From contig JBFLVQ010000058.1 of assembly GCA_040758525.1 (NCBI GenBank), positions 1-24,321 of the forward strand: 24,321 nt of DNA. Reading direction: 5' to 3'. The stretch is from JBFLVQ01 sp040758525 (GTDB lineage Bacteria; Acidobacteriota; Blastocatellia; Chloracidobacteriales; JADJPF01). Positions 1-7,710 of the stretch are shown here, piece after piece (within the stretch, counting starts at the first letter, position 1; each line of letters opens with the position of its first letter). A program made the translations under genes and the position numbers. Under the pieces are notes generated by a model, which saw nothing but the letters and a program-made list of their open reading frames with translations, was not told the origin of the DNA and did no database searches.

Positions 1-161
1 GTCAGATTGTAGTTGAGACTCCAGAACCAGAACCTACTCCAGAACCATCTGAACCTGCTCGTGTAGAACCCGAACCACCTGCAATTGAGCCACAACCTGA
101 GCCGCCCGCGCCCAAACCGGTACAGCCAATCCGTGAACGCAAACGTGTACGCAAGGATTAA
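1..161 (+). CDS. C-terminal end of a Pro/Glu-rich protein (5' truncated)
   Basis: An open frame (frame 3) enters from the left edge and stops at TAA 159-161. About 52 codons are visible. They are almost entirely Pro, Glu, Ala and Val repeats of the PEPEP type, followed by a basic tail ending RKRVRKD. Such tails are usually disordered linkers or wall-spanning or ribosome/nucleic-acid-contacting extensions, but no domain is present, so the function is unknown. A strong intrinsic terminator lies 28 nt after the stop, which supports this being a real gene end and the last gene of its transcript. Confidence 0.7.
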   Translation, partial: QIVVETPEPEPTPEPSEPARVEPEPPAIEPQPEPPAPKPVQPIRERKRVRKD

Positions 162-188
162 ACTATTGGTGGTAAATCTTGATGATTG

Positions 189-223
189 AGGCGGGTGTAA
201 CAAAACGCCCGCCTTTTGCTTTT
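189..223 (+). terminator. Rho-independent terminator
   Basis: A 10-bp stem (189-198 with 205-214, one G-U pair) encloses a 6-nt loop, AACAAA. The stem core is GGCGGG/CCCGCC, and it is followed by a T-rich tract (TTTTGCTTTT). It sits just downstream of the stop at 161 and separates that gene from the kinase promoter. Confidence 0.88.
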
Positions 224-254
224 CCCCTCCTGGTAAGAAGAAGTCTAGAAATAT

Positions 255-283
255 CTGCCTTTATACTTTATTATTGCTATAAT
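255..283 (+). promoter_or_regulatory. Candidate promoter of the Ser/Thr kinase gene
   Basis: A perfect TATAAT lies at 278-283, with a weak -35-like CTGCCT at 255-260 and a 17-nt spacer. It lies between the upstream terminator and the kinase gene, implying a leader of roughly 135 nt. The -35 match is poor, so the assignment rests mainly on the -10 and on position. Confidence 0.45.
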
Positions 284-297
284 CGTGTGATCGTGTG
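282..297 (+). repeat. Tandem 8-bp direct repeat at the expected start of transcription
   Basis: ATCGTGTG occurs twice back to back (282-289 and 290-297), overlapping the last bases of the -10 box and covering the expected transcription start. It may be an operator with two half-sites in tandem, or chance. Confidence 0.5.
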
Positions 298-417
298 CAT
301 GCTCAGACACTAATTGGCATTATGATTGAAAAATTTCGGCGCAGATCGGCAAGTAATGCTGAAGCTTTCAATATGTTTGTGTGCCGTTACTCTTTGCATC
401 CTGAGATTGGATAGGCC

Positions 418-423
418 AGGAGA
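418..423 (+). promoter_or_regulatory. Ribosome binding site fixing the kinase start at 428
   Basis: AGGAGA lies 4 nt before ATG 428. The alternative in-frame ATG at 326 has no comparable site, and it would add 34 residues before the zinc ribbon that normally begins these proteins. Confidence 0.75.
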
Positions 424-427
424 TCCT

Positions 428-2527
428 ATGAGCAAACAGTGCCCCGTTTGTAATACTGAGTACCCAGATAGTGCGACCTTTTGTCCTAGCGATGGTTCTA
501 CATTACCCGGCACGCAAAATAGTACAGACCGTTTTATTGGTCGAATACTTGATTCTAAGTATTTGATTGAGAGTCTTTTAGGAACGGGCGGGATGGGAAA
601 TGTCTATCGCGGCCGTCATGTTCAAATTGAAACCAATGTAGCAATAAAGATATTGCATGCCAACCTTGTATCAGACTCTACTTCTGTAGAACGTTTCCGC
701 CGCGAGGCACGTGCCGCCCTCACAGTAAATCATCCTAATGCAATACAGGTGATGGATTTTGGGGTTACCGATGATAATACTGTCTATATCGTGATGGAGC
801 TTTTAGAAGGGATAAGTCTACAGAAGATCCTGGAAAAGAACGGCCCAATTGCGAGTGGGAAGACAGTACAGATTTTTAAACAGGTATGTGCTGCAGTAGG
901 TGCGGCACATACTAAAAACGTTATTCATCGCGATCTAAAACCGGATAATATTATCATCCTCAACTATAATACTGCCGAGGAGATGGTAAAAGTACTCGAT
1001 TTCTCGATTGCTAAAGTCTCAGCGCCAGGGGGTGGAAAGAGTAATCTTACTGAGGTTGGTCTAGTAGTTGGCACACCTCAATATATGTCTCCTGAGCAGG
1101 CACAAGGTTTAGAACTTGATACACGAGCTGACATCTACAGCTTAGGTGTTACTCTTTATCAAATGCTTACCGGCAGCTTACCCTTTACGGCTGCCTCATC
1201 AATGGCGCTTGCCCTTAAGCATATACATGCGCTGCCACGTCCACTACGGGATGTCAACCCAGAACTCTCTGCCGCGATGGAAGCAGTAGTAATGAGAGCA
1301 CTGGCAAAGCGGCCAGATGATCGTCAACAGACGGCTGTAGAATTAGCACAGGATCTAGAAGCAGCACTTAAGCAGCCTGTCAGTGGTCCTCTTGATAATG
1401 GTATTGCCACACAGTCTGTGGGAGCCCCTAATACAGGACCAGTCAATCCAGTCTTAACTGCTAGTCAGCCAGCTTCTGTTACTACACACCCTACACCAGC
1501 ACAACAGGGATTGCTTAATAACACCAACACGCCTGGCCAACCTTTGCCCAATATCCCATATGCCGCTGTTTCAGGAATGCCATCCTATGCAACGGTTGAG
1601 CCGACAGCGCCATCGCGCCGACGTAGCGGATTAGCGATTGGAGGTGTTTTGGTATTATTGTTGGTGGTTGGTGCAGGGATCGCCTATCGATTTATTAATC
1701 GAACCCCACCAGAAGATTATGGGGCAAAGATCCTTACCAGCAAATATTTTCAGCGTATGGTTTGGATTGAAGGCAACACTTTCAGCATGGGGCGTAATCC
1801 TGCCAAGGATGTACAGCCAGATGAGACGCCTGCCCATCTAGTTACAGTAGGGGATTTTTGGCTTGGTCAATATGAGGTAACCAATCAGGAATATCAAGAA
1901 TTTGTAATTGCAGAGAATTATCCACCTCCGCCAGACTGGAAAGGCAACAACTATCCCCCCGGTCAGGCCGATCATCCTGTCACCAATGTAAGTTGGTATG
2001 ATGCTAATAAGTATTGTGAGTGGCTGAGCAAAGTTGCCAATACTGGTCATCGCTTTCGTCTTCCTACAGAAGCAGAATGGGAGTATGCAGCACGCTTCGA
2101 TGCTAAAGCTACTGGTAGCAAAGAGCGACTCTATCCTTGGGGTAATGTTTGGGCTAGTGATAAGACGGTATCAGGCGAATCTAATATTAGTGGAGAGGCT
2201 GTACCAGTACGTAGCGCAGTACTGTCCGGCGATATTAGTCCATTCCGTATCTTTGGGCTGGCTGGCAATGTTACCGAATGGACGGCCTCTGATTATGAGC
2301 CCTATCCAAATACCTTGGCGGTTCGTAAAGAGGTCTGTTCTCAGTGTAAAATTATGCGTGGAGGCAACTATGCTTCAGAGAATGTAGATGTAGTTGCAAC
2401 TGCGCGTCCTGCTTGGCAGAAACCTGATTTCAAGGATGTCCATGTCGGTTTTCGGGTCGCGGTTGACTCTTCTGCAGAAGATCGCAAACTGATGAAGAAA
2501 TCTCCTGATCTAGGCAATGCGCCATAG
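428..2527 (+). CDS. Membrane Ser/Thr protein kinase with zinc ribbon and sulfatase-modifying-factor-like domain
   Basis: A 699-residue PknB/Hanks-type kinase that should phosphorylate Ser/Thr in cytoplasmic partners. Domains in order are: a short zinc ribbon (Cys5, Cys8, Cys19); the kinase, about 46-310, with Gly loop GTGGMG 52-57, catalytic Lys74, HRDLKPDN from 167, DFS (instead of DFG) at 191-193 and SPE (APE position) at 221-223; a Pro/Thr/Gln-rich linker, about 316-398; one transmembrane helix, about 401-421; and an extracytoplasmic FGE-sulfatase/SUMF1-like domain, about 444-685, with RGGN at 644-647 and a terminal GFR. The kinase fold and topology are seen directly. The outer domain lacks the paired cysteines of true formylglycine-generating enzymes in the RGG...GFR stretch, so it is more likely a ligand sensor than an enzyme. 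It carries an unusual CSQC (C637, C640) just before RGG. The PP2C genes at 9515 and 10941 are plausible antagonists. The start is set by AGGAGA at 418; ATG 326 is the alternative. Confidence 0.93.
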   Translation: MSKQCPVCNTEYPDSATFCPSDGSTLPGTQNSTDRFIGRILDSKYLIESLLGTGGMGNVYRGRHVQIETNVAIKILHANLVSDSTSVERFRREARAALTVNHPNAIQVMDFGVTDDNTVYIVMELLEGISLQKILEKNGPIASGKTVQIFKQVCAAVGAAHTKNVIHRDLKPDNIIILNYNTAEEMVKVLDFSIAKVSAPGGGKSNLTEVGLVVGTPQYMSPEQAQGLELDTRADIYSLGVTLYQMLTGSLPFTAASSMALALKHIHALPRPLRDVNPELSAAMEAVVMRALAKRPDDRQQTAVELAQDLEAALKQPVSGPLDNGIATQSVGAPNTGPVNPVLTASQPASVTTHPTPAQQGLLNNTNTPGQPLPNIPYAAVSGMPSYATVEPTAPSRRRSGLAIGGVLVLLLVVGAGIAYRFINRTPPEDYGAKILTSKYFQRMVWIEGNTFSMGRNPAKDVQPDETPAHLVTVGDFWLGQYEVTNQEYQEFVIAENYPPPPDWKGNNYPPGQADHPVTNVSWYDANKYCEWLSKVANTGHRFRLPTEAEWEYAARFDAKATGSKERLYPWGNVWASDKTVSGESNISGEAVPVRSAVLSGDISPFRIFGLAGNVTEWTASDYEPYPNTLAVRKEVCSQCKIMRGGNYASENVDVVATARPAWQKPDFKDVHVGFRVAVDSSAEDRKLMKKSPDLGNAP

Positions 2528-2548
2528 ATTAACGAGAATTTTTCCCTG

Positions 2549-4207
2549 TTAAACTTCCAAAATAACCGGAATAATCATTGGGCGGCGACCTGTGCCGCGC
2601 TGTATAAAGCGCTTCAATTCTAGTTGTACCTTCTGTTTCATCACACCAGGATCACAACGCTCTTCTTGGCCAGATGAGTTAATTGTCTGTGTCACCAAAT
2701 CCACCAACTTGCCCAAGTAGGCTGTCTCATCTTCAGTGATATTGAAACCACGTGTGATGATCTCTGGTTTAGTCTCGATATCTCCCGTGGTCTCGTTGAT
2801 TGCAACAATCGGCAGTACTATGCCATCATAGGCGAGATGTTTACGGTCGCGCACAACAAGGTCTTCGATCTCACCAATACCAGTTGAATCGATAAAAGTG
2901 CGACCTATCTGTACCTTGTTACTGACATATATGCTTTCATGATCTAATTCGATCACATCTCCTGATTCGACCAACACTACGCTTTCTGGGCCATAACCAA
3001 GACTACAGACAAACTCCTTATGGCGATAGAGCTGACGATATTCGCCATGTATAGGAATGAAGAATTGTGGACGTACTGCTTCAAGCATTAATCGCAGATC
3101 TTCTTGTGATCCATGTCCCGATACATGTACACGCGCTATCGAAGAATCTATTACATGTGCATGTCGCTTATATAGATGATTGATGAGTCGTGAGATCGAT
3201 TTCTCATTGCCAGGAATCTGACGTGCTGATAGCACAACGGTATCACCTGGTTCAATCTTGCCCTGTTTATGATTGTCTACTGCCATACGCGCAAGTGCGG
3301 CCATCGGCTCGCCCTGACAACCAGTTACCAATAGCACTACATCCTCAGGTGGATAGCGGCGTGCATCACCAGGTGTGATGGTAATATTGTCGGGAATATC
3401 TAGATAACGCATACTCTCAGCAGTTTCAATATTACGAATCATACTGCGACCAATTACAGCAACCTTACGGTTGAAGCTGTGCGCTAGATCAAAAACAATC
3501 TGAATACGATGTATGCTAGAAGTAAAACAACTGACAATAATACGTTTCTCTGCGCGATCAAAGATATTCTCGAAAGCCGGAATAACATCACGCTCTGAAT
3601 ACATACGTCCTGGCCGCTCAACATTGGTGGAATCGGAGAGCAGTGCCAATACACCAGCATCACCATAGCGACGTAATGCCTTTATATCGATCGGATCACC
3701 GCATACCGGCGTCTCATCAAATTTGTAATCGCCAGTATGTATTACCACTCCAACAGGAGTAGTAATGGCGAGCGCAACACAGTCCGTAGTAGAGTGCGAT
3801 ACACGTATAAACTCAATACTAAAAGGGCCTAACTCAACCGTCTCATGCGGTCTTACACTATGAACCAGAACCTCATCAAGAAGATCATGCTCGTCGAGTT
3901 TTGCCGCTAACACTGCGCCAGTATATGGAGTAGCGTAGACAGGAACATTAACGGTCTTAAGTAGGAAAGGTACAGAGCCTATATGATCTTCATGGCTATG
4001 TGTAAGGATCAGTGCACGTACTTCATCACGGTGTTCTCCCAAATAATTGAAGTCAGGCACGATTATATCTACGCCTAGATGATTTACATCTGGGAACATT
4101 AACCCTGCGTCAATGACAATGATCTCATCACCATAACGCATTGCTAGGCAGTTCATACCAAACTCGCCTAATCCACCGATCGGTATAATTTCTAATCTTT
4201 GCGCCAC
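2549..4207 (-). CDS. rnj: Ribonuclease J
   Basis: A 552-residue metallo-beta-lactamase/beta-CASP RNase with 5'-to-3' exonuclease and endonuclease activity, acting in mRNA decay and rRNA maturation in the cytoplasm. Visible motifs are HSHEDH at 70-75, His138, Asp160 (HTGDYKFD), the beta-CASP domain with VTGCQGEP from 294, HVSGHGS at 361-367 (the pocket for the RNA 5' phosphate) and PIHGEY with His387. A C-terminal domain of about 100 residues follows. Length matches the family (about 555). It starts with GTG; the frame upstream closes at a TAG within a few codons, so no other start is available, and the Shine-Dalgarno is weak. It is transcribed from its own promoter (4267-4295), separate from the moaDE-folP-protease run behind it, and converges on the kinase gene with a 21-nt gap. 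Confidence 0.96.
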   Translation of the reverse strand: MAQRLEIIPIGGLGEFGMNCLAMRYGDEIIVIDAGLMFPDVNHLGVDIIVPDFNYLGEHRDEVRALILTHSHEDHIGSVPFLLKTVNVPVYATPYTGAVLAAKLDEHDLLDEVLVHSVRPHETVELGPFSIEFIRVSHSTTDCVALAITTPVGVVIHTGDYKFDETPVCGDPIDIKALRRYGDAGVLALLSDSTNVERPGRMYSERDVIPAFENIFDRAEKRIIVSCFTSSIHRIQIVFDLAHSFNRKVAVIGRSMIRNIETAESMRYLDIPDNITITPGDARRYPPEDVVLLVTGCQGEPMAALARMAVDNHKQGKIEPGDTVVLSARQIPGNEKSISRLINHLYKRHAHVIDSSIARVHVSGHGSQEDLRLMLEAVRPQFFIPIHGEYRQLYRHKEFVCSLGYGPESVVLVESGDVIELDHESIYVSNKVQIGRTFIDSTGIGEIEDLVVRDRKHLAYDGIVLPIVAINETTGDIETKPEIITRGFNITEDETAYLGKLVDLVTQTINSSGQEERCDPGVMKQKVQLELKRFIQRGTGRRPMIIPVILEV

Positions 4208-4266
4208 GCTATTTCTCTATATCTCTTTGTCTTATTAGTGCGTTTAATAGTAATACTTACATTTTT

Positions 4267-4295
4267 ACTATAGCATGTGCAGATCTTGCTGACAA
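4267..4295 (-). promoter_or_regulatory. Sigma-70-type promoter of the RNase J gene
   Basis: Read on the minus strand: TTGTCA (4295-4290), a 17-nt spacer, then TATAGT (4272-4267), preceded by TG one base upstream (extended -10). Each hexamer matches consensus at five of six positions. The leader would be about 50-55 nt. A 7-bp inverted repeat (ATAGTAA 4247-4253, TTACTAT 4265-4271) covers the -10 and the expected start. Confidence 0.7.
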
Positions 4296-4356
4296 ACCAG
4301 ACTCTTTATAACTAAAGAAGATGCAATTATCTTCGATTATTAAGGGTAGGGAATTA

Positions 4357-5499
4357 TCAACGGGGGCGCTCTAGATCTTTAAGGCTGAGATAGCCAACTA
4401 CAAAACCATCATTATCGAGCACAGCGGCATGGCCAAAACCATTACTAGTTAGACGAATAACTGCCTCATCAATGGGTAGATCCCAAGCAACAAAATGATT
4501 TGACATCACTGGCTTCATAAGTTCACGTACCAGCGTTTTGGTATGCCGCTCTCTAGGCAGCTCCTTCGCATCATCTATGCATAGAATACCGTGTAGCCGT
4601 CGATCATGCACAACAGGAAAGGTGCTATAGGAACGCTGTGCACAGATTTCAGAGAGAAATTCACTTACTGACATCTCTGGTCGCACAGCAGCAACCGCCT
4701 GATTCATTACCTCACGCACTCTGCGCACCGATTGACCAGACGGTTGACTGGCCATCTCTAAGCGACTGGCACGTAGTATATCTGGACCAATACGGTAGAG
4801 TAGTTGCACCAGTAATAATCCAGTCATTACACTCCAAATGCCAGTAAGCCAATCACCCTGTATCAATAGTGTCATCAAGCCCACACAGATGAGTGAGAAA
4901 GCGATTGCTGCGCCTGCCTTCAAACTGGCACGGGTAGCCTGATGATAACTCTTGCTACGTTGCCAGATAAGTGCACGCAGTATGCGCCCGCCATCCATAG
5001 GGAAGCCAGGGAGAAGATTAAAACAGGCTAATAGTAGGTTTACTGTACCTAGATGTAGCAACGCCTTGGACGGGCCCAGGTGTGTTGTACCATAAAATAG
5101 ACCTTCAGCCAGAGCATAGAAGAGCACTGCTAGTGAAAAGCTTGCCGCGGGGCCAGCCGCAGCAATCTTGAACTCGGCGAGTGGGCGATCCGGCTCACGC
5201 TCCAAATGTGCCAGTCCCCCAAATATGTAGAGAGTAATGTTACGTATGCCAATGCCTTCGCTACGTGCTACCAGTGAATGTGCCATCTCATGTATCAGCA
5301 CAGAAATAAAAAATAGCAGAGTTGTCACCACTGCTAACAGCCAATAGATGGCGCCGTGCATAGACGGTGCCATTGATGGTAAGTAGACACGAGCGATCAC
5401 AGAGGTGTATATAAGAAAGATAATAAACCAACTGTAATCTACCTGAATAGGTATACCAGCTAGCCGAAAAATTTCTATCTGTTTAGAAAGCCATTTCAT
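4357..5499 (-). CDS. Site-2-protease-type zinc metalloprotease (M50) with CBS pair
   Basis: A 380-residue polytopic intramembrane protease of the SpoIVFB/S2P family, cutting membrane-embedded substrates such as anti-sigma factors or transcription factors. The zinc motif HEMAH lies at 70-74 inside a hydrophobic helix, and the third-ligand motif LLPGFPMDGGR is near 162-172. About five to six transmembrane stretches fill residues 1-240, followed by two CBS domains (about 262-380) that in relatives bind adenine nucleotides and gate activity. ATG 5499 is chosen; GTG 5505 is two codons upstream and neither has a clear Shine-Dalgarno. It is the last gene of a minus-strand run behind folP (46-nt gap), with no functional link to it that can be read from sequence. 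The substrate is unknown. Confidence 0.92.
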   Translation of the reverse strand: MKWLSKQIEIFRLAGIPIQVDYSWFIIFLIYTSVIARVYLPSMAPSMHGAIYWLLAVVTTLLFFISVLIHEMAHSLVARSEGIGIRNITLYIFGGLAHLEREPDRPLAEFKIAAAGPAASFSLAVLFYALAEGLFYGTTHLGPSKALLHLGTVNLLLACFNLLPGFPMDGGRILRALIWQRSKSYHQATRASLKAGAAIAFSLICVGLMTLLIQGDWLTGIWSVMTGLLLVQLLYRIGPDILRASRLEMASQPSGQSVRRVREVMNQAVAAVRPEMSVSEFLSEICAQRSYSTFPVVHDRRLHGILCIDDAKELPRERHTKTLVRELMKPVMSNHFVAWDLPIDEAVIRLTSNGFGHAAVLDNDGFVVGYLSLKDLERPR

Positions 5500-5545
5500 A
5501 AGCACACTATTTTAACACGTTGAACAAGCAGACGGCAGTCAGTTG

Positions 5546-6406
5546 TTATTCACGCATCGATGCTAGAATCGCATCAGTAACACGCACAACCTCAACCATA
5601 GGTGCGACATCATGCACTCGCACAATATGCGCGCCATTGAGGATCGACACCGCTACAGTAGCGGCTGTTCCCATCAAGCGATCTTTGACAGCATTCTCAA
5701 GTAACTTACCAATAAAGGATTTTCTTGATGTACCGATCAACACAGGTAGATCTAGTTTATGTAGACGCGACAGTTTCGCTAGGATCGCAAGGTTATCCTG
5801 CACCGTCTTACCAAATCCTATGCCTGGATCTAGAATAATCTGTTCGCGTGCTACACCAGCCTGTTCGGCATGTATAACGGCAGCACTTAATACATCAATA
5901 ATATCAGCCCAAATATTGGGACTGGGCGGCAGTTGCTGCATAACTTTGGGAGTGCCACGCATATGCATTAAACAACAGGCAGCGCCGCTACGAGCGGCGA
6001 CCTTGGCAATCTCTCTATCAAAGCTGAATCCACTAATGTCATTAATAATCTCAGCGCCCGCGGCTAGTGCCGCGGCAGCTACAGAAGATTTGCAAGTATC
6101 GATCGAAATAGGTATATGCAATTGACCATGCAATGCCTCAATAACCGGCAGTACACGGGCAATCTCATCTTCGGCACTAATAGGATCGGCGCCTGGCCGG
6201 GTAGACTCACCACCAATATCAAGGATGTCAGCACCTTCTGATTCGATTGCCAGTGCGCGTGCAATGGCAAGATCGGTCTGCAAGTACTTTCCTGCATCGG
6301 AGAATGAGTCTGGAGTAACATTGAGTATACCCATTACCAATGTACGGCGGCCTAATAAGAGGGTACGATTAGGTAAAGAGAGTAGATATTCTTTACGTAT
6401 AGTCAC
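5546..6406 (-). CDS. folP: Dihydropteroate synthase
   Basis: A 286-residue TIM-barrel enzyme that condenses 6-hydroxymethyl-dihydropterin diphosphate with p-aminobenzoate to dihydropteroate in folate synthesis; it is the sulfonamide target. Signature blocks are all present: MGILNVTPDSFSD at about 25-37, DIGGESTRPGA at 63-73, INDISGF, DPGIGFGK, GTSRKSF and the final RVHDV. Length is normal. The start at ATG 6406 lies 8 nt after the acyltransferase stop, so the two genes are almost certainly co-transcribed. No other folate gene is nearby, so this copy is part of a mixed housekeeping operon. Confidence 0.96.
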   Translation of the reverse strand: MTIRKEYLLSLPNRTLLLGRRTLVMGILNVTPDSFSDAGKYLQTDLAIARALAIESEGADILDIGGESTRPGADPISAEDEIARVLPVIEALHGQLHIPISIDTCKSSVAAAALAAGAEIINDISGFSFDREIAKVAARSGAACCLMHMRGTPKVMQQLPPSPNIWADIIDVLSAAVIHAEQAGVAREQIILDPGIGFGKTVQDNLAILAKLSRLHKLDLPVLIGTSRKSFIGKLLENAVKDRLMGTAATVAVSILNGAHIVRVHDVAPMVEVVRVTDAILASMRE

Positions 6407-6414
6407 AGCAAACC

Positions 6415-7683
6415 TCAGATGACACGGCCATCATGAGCGGTAAATTTGAATAACAGCATATAGGCATTGATGATAAGTGCAAGCAAGAGATAAGCAGTCA
6501 GCTCATTGATCGCAAGCGTACCAAAAAGCCTATAAATACACACACTATAAAGCAGCACAAATGCGATCTGGCAATACCAATAGAGAGGACGATGATATAG
6601 GCTATAAAAGAAGGTGTGAGCCATTATTACCCAATGCAGACCGAAAGGCGCAGGCTTGAAGATCTCTAGTGCCAAACCCAAATAGTAGGCAAGTACCAAT
6701 CCTCGCAAGAAACGTTGAGTGTCATAATAATTGGTCCAATAGTAGGGTAGCATTATCCCTATAGTGGCAAGCGCTAGACTAAGGAACTCAACTTTTGGCA
6801 TGGAGACTTCTTTGATCAATATAGGGTGCCAGACAAGCATTAGTAGTGGCGTGGCTAGATCACGTGTGACTTTGGTAATGCGCCCTTGCTTTAGCACCCA
6901 AATATTGAGCAACAGATAGGTGTAATAGATAAGCATGGGCAGCGCCAACTGCCAGCGTGATGCAGTCGTGAAAAAGAGCACCGGTAGTACACCTAACGGC
7001 ACCATCTCAAAAATTCGCAATGGTGCAGCCGGTCGTGCAAAATGGCGATTGAGCGCCTCCTGTGCACGTAGCCCTGGCAATAATCGCTGGTTAATGGAAG
7101 CGCGGAAAGATTCTGTGATCTCTTCATGAAATTCTGGATCGTTGCGTCGTGTTTCACATAGTTTTGGATCCGGTTGGATTGGTTCGTGGAATTTTACAGT
7201 AATCTTGCGTGGTAATGGCAGTAGTCGCCGTACTGGCCAAGCCTCATAAGCACCAGTTATTGTGATTGGAACAATAGGGCATTGATTGTAGATAGCCAGA
7301 CGTGCGGCACCGGTCTTGAGCATCTCCATTATTCCACGTCGTGAGCGACCAGCTTCAGGAAAGATTCCTAGTGGCGCACCAGCTTCCAGCACCTTCATTG
7401 CTTGCTCAAAAGCATTAGAGTCACGTTTGGTCACATTTACTGGGATGGCGCCAAAGGCATGTAAGAAGGCGCCCAGCAGCGGTATGGTAAAGAGTTTATC
7501 CCAAGCAAGAAAACGTACCGGTCGTTCAACAGCAATATAAATAAGTACGGGATCGAAATAACTAGGGTGATTGCCTGCCAAAACCACTGCGCCAGTTTTG
7601 GGCACGTTCTCCACACCATAATATTCGACTGTGAAGAAGAGCCGGAAGAACATGTGAAAGAGAACTTTGAGAATTTTGATCAT
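6415..7683 (-). CDS. PlsC-type acyltransferase with C-terminal membrane domain
   Basis: A 422-residue protein. The N-terminal about 210 residues form a glycerolipid acyltransferase (lysophosphatidate acyltransferase type) with the catalytic NHPSYFD (His39, Asp44) and FPEAGRSR at 109-116, close to the usual FPEGxRS motif. The likely reaction is transfer of an acyl chain to 1-acylglycerol-3-phosphate or a related lipid on the inner membrane. The remaining about 200 residues hold roughly six hydrophobic helices (about 228-415) with no family I recognise. A typical PlsC is about 200-260 residues, so this is a fusion. The extra part may be a lipid channel or simply an anchor. It lies between moaDE (27-nt gap) and folP (8-nt gap). 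Confidence 0.88.
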   Translation of the reverse strand: MIKILKVLFHMFFRLFFTVEYYGVENVPKTGAVVLAGNHPSYFDPVLIYIAVERPVRFLAWDKLFTIPLLGAFLHAFGAIPVNVTKRDSNAFEQAMKVLEAGAPLGIFPEAGRSRRGIMEMLKTGAARLAIYNQCPIVPITITGAYEAWPVRRLLPLPRKITVKFHEPIQPDPKLCETRRNDPEFHEEITESFRASINQRLLPGLRAQEALNRHFARPAAPLRIFEMVPLGVLPVLFFTTASRWQLALPMLIYYTYLLLNIWVLKQGRITKVTRDLATPLLMLVWHPILIKEVSMPKVEFLSLALATIGIMLPYYWTNYYDTQRFLRGLVLAYYLGLALEIFKPAPFGLHWVIMAHTFFYSLYHRPLYWYCQIAFVLLYSVCIYRLFGTLAINELTAYLLLALIINAYMLLFKFTAHDGRVI

Positions 7684-7710
7684 ACGAAAGCGGCAACCCT
7701 TTGCTCTCTG

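Noticed and set aside
326..427. N-terminal extension of the kinase beginning at ATG 326, which looks like a short hydrophobic signal
   Set aside because: AGGAGA sits 4 nt before ATG 428, the zinc ribbon begins right there as in related kinases, and no ribosome site precedes 326.
428..2527. Kinase outer domain as a true formylglycine-generating enzyme
   Set aside because: The stretch between RGG and GFR, where the catalytic cysteines belong, has none.
5520..6125. Long plus-strand open frame opposite folP
   Set aside because: It is a shadow of the clearly conserved folP gene; its Thr/Ser/Ala/Ile-rich sequence has no domain and no ribosome site.
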